Below are positions 1 through 7,307 of a DNA stretch of 9,840 nucleotides, piece after piece; position 1 is the first letter of the stretch; each line of letters opens with the position of its first letter. The translations under genes were made by a program, and so were the position numbers. The stretch comes from Pseudomonadota bacterium (GTDB taxonomy: Bacteria > Pseudomonadota > Alphaproteobacteria > Rhizobiales > Beijerinckiaceae): assembly GCA_021780015.1 (NCBI GenBank), contig JAJXZN010000320.1, positions 1-9,840 on the forward strand, written 5' to 3'. The notes under the pieces were generated by a model. It did not search any database. It was not told the origin of the DNA and was given only the letters and a program-made list of their open reading frames with translations.

Positions 1-1201
1 CATGGCCGGCCCGACGGTACAGCCGCTCCGCGTCAAGGATCAGGGCAACGGCACCATTCAACTCCTCGTGACGGATACGGCGATCCAAGACAAGGTCCGC
101 CACGCCGTCGATCAATCGATCGAGGTTCTGCGCCGCCGCGTCGATGCCCTCGGCACGACGGAGCCCAATATCCAGCGCCAGGGCGACGATCGCATTCTCG
201 TCGAAGTGCCGGGGCTGCAAAATCCGGAAAAACTCAAAGAAATTCTCGGCACGACCGCGAAGCTCGAATTCCGCCTCGTCGCTCAGCCGGGGGAAGACCC
301 CAACGATTATGAAATGCTCGATCAGACCGACGAGCCGGGCAAATTGCCGGTCGAGAAGCAGGTCATGGTCCAGGGCGAGGATTTGACCGATGCGCAGCCG
401 GGCTTCGACCAACGCACCGGCGAGCCGATCGTCGAGTTCCGCTTCAACATCCGCGGCGGCGAACGTTTCGGCGAAGTCACCTCCGCCAATGTCGGCCGGC
501 CGTTTGCCATCGTACTCGACGGCAAGGTGATCTCGGCGCCGCGCATCCTCGGGCCGATCACCGGCGGCTCGGGCCAGATCTCCGGCCATTTCACCGTCGA
601 ATCAGCCAATAATCTGGCGATCCTGCTGCGGGCCGGCGCCTTGCCGGCGAAGCTCACGATCGTCGAGGAGCGCACTGTCGGCCCGGGTCTCGGCCAGGAT
701 TCGATCGATGCCGGCAAGCGCGCTGCCTTCGTCGGCGCCGCGCTGGTTCTCTTCTATATGCTGATCACCTACGGCACGTTCGGCATTTTCGCCAATATCG
801 CGCTCCTCGTGCATATCGCCTTCATCTTCGCCGGCCTTATTCTGCTTGGCGCGACGCTGACGCTGCCCGGCATCGCCGGCATCGTGCTGACGATCGGCAT
901 GGCGGTCGATTCCAACGTCTTGATCTATGAGCGCATCCGCGAGGAGGCGCATGCCGGCCGCTCGATCATCTCGGCGCTCGACGCCGGCTTCAAGCGGGCG
1001 TTCGCCACCATCGTCGACTCGAACGTGACGATGTTTGTCGCCGCGGCGATCCTTTATTTCCTCGGCACGGGTCCGGTGCGCGGCTTTGCCGTTTCGCTTG
1101 CGCTTGGCATTCTAACCACCATCGTCACTGCGGTGACGATGACGCGGATGATGATCGCGCTATGGTATCAGTATAAGCGGCCGACGAAGCTGCCGATCTA
1201 A
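1..1201 (+). CDS. secD: SecD, protein translocase subunit (5' truncated by window edge)
   Basis: SecD is an inner-membrane RND-family subunit that works with SecF and uses the proton-motive force to help pull preproteins out of the SecYEG channel. The 399 visible residues cover the C-terminal three quarters of a typical alphaproteobacterial SecD of about 530 residues. The real start and the first transmembrane helix lie upstream of the window, and the ATG at base 2 is probably internal. Seen here: a periplasmic P1 region (about residues 30-95, with VEVPGLQN and TTAKLEFRLV), a conserved stretch ending in LRAGALPAKLTIVEERTVGP (about 208-228), and a block of hydrophobic helices from about 240 to 390. 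The family hallmark GMAVDSNVLIYERIREE is at 299-315, with the conserved membrane Asp at 303. The stop TAA lies 9 nt before the secF ATG, so the two form one operon, as is standard. Confidence 0.96.
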   Translation, partial: MAGPTVQPLRVKDQGNGTIQLLVTDTAIQDKVRHAVDQSIEVLRRRVDALGTTEPNIQRQGDDRILVEVPGLQNPEKLKEILGTTAKLEFRLVAQPGEDPNDYEMLDQTDEPGKLPVEKQVMVQGEDLTDAQPGFDQRTGEPIVEFRFNIRGGERFGEVTSANVGRPFAIVLDGKVISAPRILGPITGGSGQISGHFTVESANNLAILLRAGALPAKLTIVEERTVGPGLGQDSIDAGKRAAFVGAALVLFYMLITYGTFGIFANIALLVHIAFIFAGLILLGATLTLPGIAGIVLTIGMAVDSNVLIYERIREEAHAGRSIISALDAGFKRAFATIVDSNVTMFVAAAILYFLGTGPVRGFAVSLALGILTTIVTAVTMTRMMIALWYQYKRPTKLPI

Positions 1202-1210
1202 GGTCTTGTG

Positions 1211-2182
1211 ATGAAGCTTCTGCGCCTCGCCCCGGAGAATACCAAGTTCCCGTTCATGCGGTTCCGCCGCGTGAGCTATCCCTTCTCGGCTTTGATGTCG
1301 ATCGTGTCGGTCGTGCTGTTCCTGACGCTCGGCATGAATTTCGGCATCGATTTCTCCGGCGGCACGCTGATGGAATTGCGCGCCAAGTCGGGCGCCGCCG
1401 ATATCGCCAGCGTCCGCTCGGAAATGCGCAAGCTGAAGAGCGGCGATATCGAGGTTCAGGGCTTCGGCAGCCCGTCCGATGTGCTGCTGCGCTTCGGCGT
1501 GCCGAAGGAGGGCGCCGCGGCGCAGGAGCAGACGGTCGCGGCCGTCAAAAACGCCCTCGGCAAGCAATATGATTTCCGCCGCGTCGAGGTCGTCGGCCCG
1601 CGCGTCTCCGGCGAATTGGTGCAGTCGGGCACCCTCGGCGTCGTCATCTCGATCATCGCCGTGCTGTGCTATCTCTGGTTCCGCTTCGAATGGCAGTTCG
1701 CCATCGGCGCCATCATCGCGACGATGCACGATCTCCTGCTGACCGTCGGCTTCTTCTCGCTGACCCGGCTCGAGTTCAACACGACATCGATCGCCGCGAT
1801 CCTGACCATCGTCGGCTATTCGCTCAACGAAACGGTCGTGGTCCTCGACCGCATCCGCGAGATGCTGAAGAAATATCGCAAGATGCCGACCGACCAGTTG
1901 ATCGACGTCTCGGTCAATGCGGTGCTGCCGCGCACGATCATGACCGCCACGACGGTGTTCTTGGCGCTTCTGTCGCTCGTCATTTTCGGCGGCGAAGTGA
2001 TCCGCTCTTTCTCGCTGGCGATGATCTGGGGCATTTGCGTTGCGACCTATTCGTCGGTCTTCATCTGCTCGCCCATGCTGATCTATCTCGGCCTGCGCAA
2101 TGTGAGCGCCGAACCGGCGCCGACCGATGCGAAAGATGCAAAAGATTCGAAAGCCAAGCCGGGTGCCGTAAAGACCGCCTGA
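1211..2182 (+). CDS. secF: SecF, protein translocase subunit
   Basis: SecF is the membrane partner of SecD in the Sec accessory complex. The 323-residue protein has the usual length. It has an N-terminal transmembrane helix (about 22-42), then GIDFSGGT (45-52), a periplasmic domain with VVGPRVSGEL (127-136), and five further hydrophobic segments (about 138-298). The family signature GYSLNETVVVLDRIRE is at 202-217 and RTIMTATTVFLALL at 241-254. The C-terminal cytoplasmic tail (about 300-323) is short, Lys/Asp/Ala-rich and repetitive (DAKDAKDSKAK). I chose the ATG at 1211 because the AGG at 1201-1203 gives a sensible 7-nt spacing; the GTG at 1208, directly before it in frame, is the alternative and adds one residue. 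The gene sits 9 nt after secD and is followed by a palindromic element and the Mth938-family gene. Confidence 0.96.
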   Translation: MKLLRLAPENTKFPFMRFRRVSYPFSALMSIVSVVLFLTLGMNFGIDFSGGTLMELRAKSGAADIASVRSEMRKLKSGDIEVQGFGSPSDVLLRFGVPKEGAAAQEQTVAAVKNALGKQYDFRRVEVVGPRVSGELVQSGTLGVVISIIAVLCYLWFRFEWQFAIGAIIATMHDLLLTVGFFSLTRLEFNTTSIAAILTIVGYSLNETVVVLDRIREMLKKYRKMPTDQLIDVSVNAVLPRTIMTATTVFLALLSLVIFGGEVIRSFSLAMIWGICVATYSSVFICSPMLIYLGLRNVSAEPAPTDAKDAKDSKAKPGAVKTA

Positions 2183-2188
2183 TTTGGG

Positions 2189-2227
2189 CGCGTCTTTGCG
2201 AGGCTTCGCTTCGCTCGCAATGACGCG
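2189..2227. repeat. REP-like palindromic intergenic element / hairpin
   Basis: Arms CGCGTCTTTGCGAG (2189-2202) and CTCGCAATGACGCG (2214-2227) are complementary at 13 of 14 positions around an 11-nt loop, GCTTCGCTTCG. The complementary strand reads TCATTGCGAGCGAAGCGAAG, which I recognise from memory as the core of short palindromic repeats scattered between genes of Bradyrhizobium-like genomes. It begins 6 nt after the secF stop and ends just before the next ribosome binding site. In the transcript it would form a strong stem-loop, which could protect secF mRNA or reduce read-through. There is no T tract, so a classical intrinsic terminator is not supported. Only one copy is visible in this window. 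Confidence 0.7.
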
Positions 2228-2242
2228 GCTTCGAGGAGCGCC

Positions 2243-2629
2243 ATGTCCGGCCAGAAATATTCAGGCTTTTTGCCCGGCCGGCACCTGATCGAAGGCTATG
2301 GCAGCTACGGCTTCCGCTTCGGCGGCATGTCGCATCGCGGCTCTATTCTGGCGTTGCCCTCCGGCATTTATGCCTGGGATGTGACCGGCCCCGAGGAACT
2401 CTCGGCCGTCGCCCTCGGTCAGGTCTTCACCGAACCGCGCGGCGCGATCGACCATCTCTTGATCGGCACCGGCGTCGAATTGCGCCCGCTTGCCAAGGAT
2501 CTGCGTGAAGCTCTGCACGCCGCCGGCATTCGGGGCGAGCCAATGGCGACCGGCGCCGCAGCGCGCACCTATTCGATCCTGCTGGGCGAGAACCGCCGCG
2601 TCGCGGCCGCACTCATCGCCGTGGCCTAG
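2243..2629 (+). CDS. Mth938-domain protein (DUF498 family), NDUFAF3 homologue
   Basis: A 128-residue soluble protein of the Mth938/DUF498 family, whose human member NDUFAF3 is a mitochondrial complex I assembly factor. Seen: a central strand-rich block GYGSYGFRFGG (18-28) and SILALPSGIYAW (34-45), the family-typical HLLIGTGVELRPL (71-83), and a C-terminal segment (about 100-128) with GAAARTYSILLGENRRVAAA. These correspond in order to the VVVGTGDRTE and ATFNFL..EGRVTGAALI regions of NDUFAF3 as I remember them. There is no signal peptide or membrane segment. The ATG at 2243 follows GAGGAG (2233-2238) with a 4-nt gap. The stop TAG at 2627-2629 abuts the ATG of the next gene with no spacer, implying translational coupling. 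The family assignment is firm; a role in bacterial complex I assembly is inferred from the eukaryotic homologues and the neighbour. Confidence 0.88.
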   Translation: MSGQKYSGFLPGRHLIEGYGSYGFRFGGMSHRGSILALPSGIYAWDVTGPEELSAVALGQVFTEPRGAIDHLLIGTGVELRPLAKDLREALHAAGIRGEPMATGAAARTYSILLGENRRVAAALIAVA

Positions 2630-3451
2630 ATGGCGATGGACCGCACGGCCGATTATGCCCATTGCGACGCGCTGCTGCGCCGCGACGACAAGGACCGCTG
2701 GCTCGCCTGTCTGTTTCTGCCCGGAACGCTGCGGCCGCATGTCATGGCGCTCTATGCCTTCAGCGACGAGATCGCCAGCGTCCGCCAGCGCGCGCGCGAG
2801 CCGATCCTCGGCGAAATCCGCTTCCAATGGTGGCGCGACGTGCTCCATGGCGAGCGCGGCGCCGACGATGCGCCGGTGGCTGGGGCGCTCCTCGATACGA
2901 TCGCACGCTTCAGCCTGCCGCCCGAAAAACTCGTCAGCCTGATCGATGCGCGGCTGTTCGATCTCTATGACGCGCCGATGCCGAGCGTTGCCGCGCTCGA
3001 AGCCTATGCCGAAGCGACGGCGGGCCAGCTTTTTCGGCTTGCAGCGCTGATCCTCGATCCCGCGGCGGAGGTCGCGGAAGCGGCGCGCCATGCCGGCATC
3101 GCTTATGCGGTGACGGGCCTTTTGCGCGGCCTGCCGTGGCAGGTCGCAGCGGGGCAGACCTATGTGCCGCGCGAACTTTATGCCGGGTCCGATCTGCGCG
3201 CCGACAGGGCGGCACGCGATGCCGCTTTGGCCAAGCTGCGGGCGCTGGCACGCCGCCATCTGGCCGCGCTCGCGGCGGATCCGGCCGCCCGGACCGGCCT
3301 GGCGGCGGCGGCCTTCCTGCCGGCGGCGCTCTGCGAAGCCTATTTGCGGCAGATGGAAAAGCCGGGCTACGATCCGCTCGTCACGCCGATCGAACTGCCG
3401 CAATGGCGCCGCCAATGGTTGCTCTGGCGCGCGGCGCGCCAGATCGATTGA
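2630..3451 (+). CDS. Squalene/phytoene synthase-like protein, probably non-catalytic; NDUFAF6 homologue
   Basis: A 273-residue all-helical protein of the squalene/phytoene synthase fold. Active members carry two Asp-rich motifs that bind the diphosphate through magnesium. Here the first motif region reads LYAFSDEIASVRQRAREP (41-58) and the second reads GIAYAVTGLLRGLPWQ (156-171), so neither DxxxD pattern is present. The lost motifs, together with EIRFQWWRD (62-70) and YLRQMEKPGYDPL (238-250), match the NDUFAF6-like branch, whose eukaryotic member is a complex I assembly factor, rather than the HpnC/HpnD or CrtB enzymes. The start ATG directly follows the TAG of the Mth938 gene; an in-frame ATG at 2636 is an alternative. 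There is no signal peptide. Database annotation may simply say phytoene/squalene synthase family; I consider prenyl synthase activity unlikely. Confidence 0.85.
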   Translation: MAMDRTADYAHCDALLRRDDKDRWLACLFLPGTLRPHVMALYAFSDEIASVRQRAREPILGEIRFQWWRDVLHGERGADDAPVAGALLDTIARFSLPPEKLVSLIDARLFDLYDAPMPSVAALEAYAEATAGQLFRLAALILDPAAEVAEAARHAGIAYAVTGLLRGLPWQVAAGQTYVPRELYAGSDLRADRAARDAALAKLRALARRHLAALAADPAARTGLAAAAFLPAALCEAYLRQMEKPGYDPLVTPIELPQWRRQWLLWRAARQID

Positions 3452-3510
3452 AGAGCGTCGGCTGACGCCAAACGGTTTGCACGCCGCCGCGAATGGTCTA
3501 GAAGGCGCAG

Positions 3511-3564
3511 ATGTTCAGAAAAGCTTCATCCGCGGCCCGAATTATCAACCCGGCCGGCGCCTGA
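3511..3564 (+). CDS. Possible 17-residue leader peptide with tandem Ile codons
   Basis: The short ORF reads [17 protein letters not shown] and ends with TGA. It is preceded by AGAAGG (3500-3505) with a 5-nt spacer, a better ribosome binding site than that of ileS. Codons 11 and 12 are ATT ATC, two Ile codons in a row, 67 nt upstream of the ileS stop-to-start gap's end. The last codons of the ORF form the left arm of the hairpin at 3549-3579. That is the geometry of a leader-peptide attenuator, in which ribosomes stalling at Ile codons would change folding of the downstream RNA. Two Ile codons are few, and the ORF is short enough to occur by chance, so this is a candidate only. Confidence 0.25.
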   Translation: MFRKASSAARIINPAGA

Positions 3565-3600
3565 CTTCGCGCCGCCGGGCGACGCAGCTTCTTCCGCGGC
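3522..3600 (+). repeat. Direct repeat AGCTTCWTCCGCGGC flanking the ileS leader hairpin
   Basis: AGCTTCATCCGCGGC (3522-3536) and AGCTTCTTCCGCGGC (3586-3600) match at 14 of 15 positions with a 64-nt offset. Each contains the self-complementary hexamer CCGCGG, so in RNA the two copies could also pair with each other and close a loop around the inner hairpin. The function is unknown. Confidence 0.55.
3549..3579 (+). promoter_or_regulatory. GC-rich stem-loop in the ileS leader
   Basis: CCCGGCCGGCGC (3549-3560) pairs with GCGCCGCCGGG (3569-3579) to give 11 base pairs with one bulged C and an 8-nt loop, CTGACTTC. It overlaps the end and stop codon of the 17-codon ORF. No T run follows, so it is not a standard intrinsic terminator. 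It could affect ileS translation or be a transcription pause site; both are inferences. Confidence 0.5.
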
Positions 3601-3631
3601 ACGGCCGCACCCCGATCAGGCCTTTGCAGAG

Positions 3632-6600
3632 ATGAACGAGCAGACGCGGGCGGCCAAGACGGCCGAAGGCCCGGATTATTCAAAAAGCCTCTATCTGCCG
3701 CAGACCGATTTCCCGATGCGCGCCGGCTTGCCGCAGAAGGAGCCGGAGCTGCTCGCCCGCTGGCGCGAGATCGGCCTCTATCAGCGCCTGCGCGAAGCCG
3801 GAAAGGGGCGGGCGAAATTCGTCCTGCACGACGGGCCGCCCTATGCCAATGGCAACATCCACATCGGTCACGCGCTCAACAAAATCCTCAAAGACCTCGT
3901 CACCCGCTCGCAGCAGATGGCGGGCAAGGATTCGAATTATGTTCCCGGCTGGGACTGTCACGGCCTGCCGATCGAATGGAAGATCGAAGAGGACTATCGC
4001 GCCAAAGGCAAGAACAAGGACGAGGTGCCGATCATCGAATTCCGCCGGCAGTGCCGCGCCTTCGCCGCGCATTGGATCGACGTGCAGCGGGAGGAATTCA
4101 AGCGCCTTGGCGTCATCGGCGATTGGGATCATCCCTATGAGACGATGAGCTTTGCGGCCGAGGCGCAGATCGCCCGCGAGATCATGAAATTCGCCGAGAA
4201 TGGCACGCTTTACCGTGGCTCGAAGCCGGTGATGTGGAGCGTGGTCGAGAAGACGGCGCTGGCCGAAGCCGAAGTCGAATATGAGGACCATGTCTCGGAC
4301 ACGGTTTATGTGGCGTTTCCAATAAAATACATCTCGCAGTTTAGTCATTGGCCCGAAGCGGAGGGCGAACGAAATTTTGTAGACGATTTTAAATCGTCAA
4401 GAATTGTAATTTGGACAACAACGCCTTGGACGATACCTGCAAATCGCGCGATTTCTTATTCGAGTAAGATCAGATATGGCCTCTACGAGGTTCTAGATGC
4501 GCCAACGGGTAATTGGGCCAAGGTTGGTGACAAGTTTTTACTCTCACAAAGCCTTGCAGGGGAATTTTTTAAGGCGGCGAAGGTTGTCGAATATCAGGAA
4601 AAGTACCGAGATTTTTCGAGAACGCGAATAAATCGTTTTATCGAACATACTGTTTGCTCTCATCCCTTTGCCGGAACAATCCTCGGCTACGACTTCGACG
4701 TGCCTTTGTTTGACGGCGAGCACGTCACCGAGGATACCGGCACCGGCTTCGTCCATACGGCACCGGGCCATGGCCGCGAGGACTTCGACATCTGGATGGC
4801 GCATGGCCGTGAGCTTGCCGCGCGCGGCATCGATACGCGCATCCCCTATACGGTCGATGCCGATGGCTTCCTGACCGAGGAAGCGCCGGGCTTCACCGGC
4901 ACCCGCGTCATCGACGAAAAAGGCAGCAAGGGCGATGCCAATGATGCCGTCATCAAGGCTTTGATCGACGCCGGCGCCCTGGTCGCGCGGGGTCGGCTCA
5001 AGCACCAATATCCGCATAGCTGGCGCTCGAAGAAGCCGCTGATCTTCCGCAACACGCCGCAATGGTTCATTGCGATGGATAAACCCATCGATGGCCTTGG
5101 CCACGAGGCGGGCGCGGCTCGGCAGGGCGGCAACGGCGGGCCATCGCTGCGCGACATCGCGCTCGAGGAAATCGCCCGTACGCAATGGTATCCGGCGCAG
5201 GGCGAGAACCGCATCACGAGCATGGTCGAAAACCGGCCCGATTGGGTCGTCTCCCGCCAGCGCGCCTGGGGCGTGCCGATCGCGATCTTCGTCCGCACGG
5301 GCACGAGCGACATTCTTGTCGATGCGCGGGTCAATGCGCGCATCGCGGACGCTTTTGAGAAAGAGGGTGCGGACGCATGGTTCGCGCCGGGCGCCGCAGC
5401 GCGCTTTCTGGCGCCGGACTATAAGCCGGAGGATTTCGACAAGATCGACGATGTGCTCGACGTCTGGTTCGACTCAGGCTCGACCCATGCGTTCACGCTC
5501 GAAGATGCGAAGGATTTTCCGGGTCTTGCCGGGATCAAGCGCATTCGCGACGGCGGCCGTGACGAAGTCATGTATCTCGAAGGCTCCGACCAGCATCGCG
5601 GCTGGTTCCAGTCCTCGCTGCTCGAAAGCTCCGGCACGCGCGGCCGCGCGCCTTTCGATGCCGTGCTGACGCATGGCTTCGTGCTCGACGCCAAGGGCCA
5701 GAAGATGGCCAAGTCGGTCGGCAATGTCGTCGCCCCGCAGACGGTTATCAAAGATTCGGGTGCCGATATCCTGCGCTTCTGGGTCGCGGCCTCGGATTAT
5801 TCCGACGATCTGCGCATCGGTCCGGAAATCCTCAAGACCTTTGTCGAGACCTATCGCAAATTGCGCAACACGATCCGCTGGATGCTCGGCTCGCTCGCGC
5901 ATTACGATGACGCGGCGAAGAAGGTTCGTTTTGCCGACATGCCGGAGCTCGAACGGCTGATGCTGCATCGCCTCGCCGAGCTCGATGCCGACATCCGCGA
6001 GGCCTATCAGCGCTTCGACTATAAGCGCGTCGTCGCGCGTCTCTCGGCCTTTCTCAATACCGATCTCTCGGCGTTCTATTTCGACATTCGCAAGGACACG
6101 CTCTATTGCGATCCGCCGTCGAGCCTGAAGCGCCATGCCGCGCTGGCGGCGATCGAGCACATTTTCCGCGCGGTGACTCTCTGGCTTGCGCCGATCCTCG
6201 CCTTCACCTGCGAAGAAGCGTGGCTTGCGCGCTATCGCGAGGCGGTCTCGATCCATCTCGAACCGTTCCCGACGATTCCGGCGGATTGGCGCGACGATGC
6301 CCTGGCGGCAAAATGGGAAAAAATCCGCCGCGTCCGCTCCGTCGTCACCGGCGCTTTGGAGATCGAGCGCGGCCAGAAGCGCATCGGCTCGTCGCTCGAG
6401 GCGGCGCCCCTCGTTTTCATCGCCGATCCCGATTTGCGCACAGTGCTCGACGGCGTCGATTTCGCCGAGGTCTGCATCACCTCGGACATTGCGATCGAAG
6501 CCGGGGAGGCGCCCGGAGAGGCCTTCCGCCTGCCGGACGTTGCCGGCGTCGCCGTGGTACCGGCGCAGGCGCCGGGCCGCAAATGCGCCCGCTCGTGGAA

Positions 6601-6700
6601 AATCTCGCCGTACGTCGGCAGCGATGCCGAATTTCCGGACGTCACGCCGCGCGACGCGCAGGCCCTGCGCGAACTCGCGGCACTGGGGCGCTGGCCATGA
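3632..6700 (+). CDS. ileS: Isoleucyl-tRNA synthetase (IleRS)
   Basis: A cytoplasmic class I aminoacyl-tRNA synthetase that charges tRNA-Ile and hydrolyses mischarged Val-tRNA. The 1022 residues are somewhat long for the bacterial form. Motifs in order: HIGH (77-80), [10 protein letters not shown] (107-116), the Thr-rich editing peptide [11 protein letters not shown] (261-271), the editing-site [10 protein letters not shown] (375-384, with D384 matching the known editing Asp), WFDSG (612-616), and KMAKS (691-695), a variant of the usual KMSKS. The C-terminus has KCARSWK near 984-990 but no second Cys pair, so the zinc ribbon of the E. coli enzyme is degenerate, as I recall for other rhizobial IleRS. 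The ATG at 3632 has a weak ribosome binding site; the frame is open upstream but has no better start nearby. The TGA overlaps the lspA ATG. Codons for residues 230-349 are compositionally unlike the rest of the gene. Confidence 0.97.
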   Translation: MNEQTRAAKTAEGPDYSKSLYLPQTDFPMRAGLPQKEPELLARWREIGLYQRLREAGKGRAKFVLHDGPPYANGNIHIGHALNKILKDLVTRSQQMAGKDSNYVPGWDCHGLPIEWKIEEDYRAKGKNKDEVPIIEFRRQCRAFAAHWIDVQREEFKRLGVIGDWDHPYETMSFAAEAQIAREIMKFAENGTLYRGSKPVMWSVVEKTALAEAEVEYEDHVSDTVYVAFPIKYISQFSHWPEAEGERNFVDDFKSSRIVIWTTTPWTIPANRAISYSSKIRYGLYEVLDAPTGNWAKVGDKFLLSQSLAGEFFKAAKVVEYQEKYRDFSRTRINRFIEHTVCSHPFAGTILGYDFDVPLFDGEHVTEDTGTGFVHTAPGHGREDFDIWMAHGRELAARGIDTRIPYTVDADGFLTEEAPGFTGTRVIDEKGSKGDANDAVIKALIDAGALVARGRLKHQYPHSWRSKKPLIFRNTPQWFIAMDKPIDGLGHEAGAARQGGNGGPSLRDIALEEIARTQWYPAQGENRITSMVENRPDWVVSRQRAWGVPIAIFVRTGTSDILVDARVNARIADAFEKEGADAWFAPGAAARFLAPDYKPEDFDKIDDVLDVWFDSGSTHAFTLEDAKDFPGLAGIKRIRDGGRDEVMYLEGSDQHRGWFQSSLLESSGTRGRAPFDAVLTHGFVLDAKGQKMAKSVGNVVAPQTVIKDSGADILRFWVAASDYSDDLRIGPEILKTFVETYRKLRNTIRWMLGSLAHYDDAAKKVRFADMPELERLMLHRLAELDADIREAYQRFDYKRVVARLSAFLNTDLSAFYFDIRKDTLYCDPPSSLKRHAALAAIEHIFRAVTLWLAPILAFTCEEAWLARYREAVSIHLEPFPTIPADWRDDALAAKWEKIRRVRSVVTGALEIERGQKRIGSSLEAAPLVFIADPDLRTVLDGVDFAEVCITSDIAIEAGEAPGEAFRLPDVAGVAVVPAQAPGRKCARSWKISPYVGSDAEFPDVTPRDAQALRELAALGRWP
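4319..4678 (+). other. Low-GC, atypical-codon patch inside ileS (editing domain)
   Basis: Hand count of 4321-4680 gives 155 G/C in 360 bases (43%), against 38/60, 33/60 and 37/60 in the lines at 4201, 4261 and 4681. Third positions of the 120 codons are about 40% G/C. The patch uses AGA three times, ATA three times, and also TTA, CTA and GTA; I noticed no AGA elsewhere in the gene. The frame is continuous and the encoded part (residues 230-349) keeps the Thr-rich editing peptide and alphaproteobacterial-looking sequence such as [17 protein letters not shown]. Edges are fairly sharp, near the CCA ATA AAA codons on the left and GGA ACA ATC on the right. The simplest reading is homologous recombination with a lower-GC ileS; a conserved rare-codon patch is the alternative. 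Confidence 0.85.
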
Positions 6701-7227
6701 GCGCGCGGGCGGACGACGCCGTGCCGGCGGTGAAGGCCAAGATCTCACCCGGCCGCGTGCGGGCCATCGGCCTGTTGACTGCCTTCGCCACGCTGGCGCT
6801 CGATCAGGCCAACAAGCTCTGGCTGATCTTCGGCTATGACATTGCCGCACACCAGCCGGTCCGGCTGACGCCGTTCTTCGACGTGGTCTTCCTCAAAAAT
6901 CCGGGGATTTCCTATTCTCTATTGACGACCAACTCGGCTTTCGGCCGCTGGGCGCTTCTTGCCATCGCTCTTGTGGCGACAGCCTGCCTGGCCCTTTGGC
7001 TCTGGCGGACCCGGCTGGCGGTCACGGGTTTTGGTCTGGGGCTCATCATCGGTGGCGCTCTGGGCAATGCCGCCGACCGCCTAGCCTATGGCTATGTCGC
7101 TGATTTTTATCACTTTCATGTCGGCAGTTTTTCCTGGTATGTGTTCAATCTGGCCGATGTTGCGATCTGCGCCGGCGTCGGCCTCTTGGTTTTCGAGGGG
7201 CTCACGGAAAAGCCGCGCGATCGGTAG
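6697..7227 (+). CDS. lspA: Lipoprotein signal peptidase (signal peptidase II)
   Basis: LspA is an inner-membrane aspartic protease that removes the signal peptide of diacylglyceryl-modified prolipoproteins. The 176-residue protein has four hydrophobic segments (about 21-45, 84-103, 108-125, 148-168) behind a 20-residue cytoplasmic extension. The catalytic aspartates are visible in GNAADR (123-128, Asp127) and FNLADVAI (150-157, Asp154). [11 protein letters not shown] (66-76) corresponds to the conserved substrate-pocket Asn-x-Gly region. The ATG at 6697 overlaps the ileS TGA as ATGA, which is strong evidence for coupling and for this start; the longer open frame upstream lies inside ileS and is not coding. 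The ileS-lspA order is common across proteobacteria. Confidence 0.95.
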   Translation: MSARADDAVPAVKAKISPGRVRAIGLLTAFATLALDQANKLWLIFGYDIAAHQPVRLTPFFDVVFLKNPGISYSLLTTNSAFGRWALLAIALVATACLALWLWRTRLAVTGFGLGLIIGGALGNAADRLAYGYVADFYHFHVGSFSWYVFNLADVAICAGVGLLVFEGLTEKPRDR

Positions 7228-7241
7228 GGCAGACGGCCGGC

Positions 7242-7269
7242 TTGCCCACAAATCGCCGTGAACTATAGC
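7242..7269 (+). promoter_or_regulatory. Candidate sigma-70-type promoter for the 7308 gene
   Basis: TTGCCC (7242-7247) and TATAGC (7264-7269) are separated by 16 nt, and the region around them is A/T-richer than its surroundings. This fits the relaxed alphaproteobacterial housekeeping promoter and places transcription start about 30 nt before the ribosome binding site at 7296-7301. It is seen by eye only. Confidence 0.4.
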
Positions 7270-7307
7270 AAAATGGAAGTTTGCCGAACGCGGCGAAGGA
7301 GAGTGCC

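Larger units (their letters stand above)
3452..3631 (+). promoter_or_regulatory. ileS upstream leader region (180 nt)
   Basis: This gap separates the NDUFAF6-like gene from ileS. It holds a weak promoter-like pair (GTTTGC at 3475-3480 and TCTAGA at 3497-3502, 16-nt spacer), a 17-codon ORF (3511-3564), a GC-rich hairpin (3549-3579) and a 15-nt near-perfect direct repeat on either side of the hairpin (3522-3536 and 3586-3600). The ileS start itself has only a weak ribosome binding site (GCAGAG directly before ATG). No T-box specifier arrangement and no tRNA were seen. Many alphaproteobacteria have ribF just upstream of ileS; no trace of it is visible here. A regulatory role is inferred from arrangement only. 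Confidence 0.4.

Noticed and set aside
2261..3415. Long minus-strand open frame (384 codons) opposite the NDUFAF3-like and NDUFAF6-like genes
   Set aside because: It is the mirror of two well-supported plus-strand genes, is Arg/Gln/Gly-rich low-complexity in translation and shows no recognisable motif; such frames are common in high-GC DNA.
2630..3451. Active squalene or phytoene synthase (hopanoid or carotenoid pathway)
   Set aside because: Both Asp-rich catalytic motifs are missing, and the gene sits with secDF and a Mth938 gene rather than with hpn or crt genes.
3452..3631. T-box riboswitch or ribF remnant upstream of ileS
   Set aside because: No T-box conserved core or specifier loop is visible, and no frame in the gap resembles RibF.
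4319..4678. Insertion element, intein or frameshift as the cause of the low-GC patch in ileS
   Set aside because: There are no terminal repeats or target duplication, no intein splicing motifs, the frame is continuous, and the encoded residues fill expected positions of the editing domain.
5474..6850. Minus-strand open frame of 458 codons opposite ileS and lspA
   Set aside because: The opposing IleRS and LspA carry clear catalytic motifs; the antisense translation is Arg-rich and motif-free.
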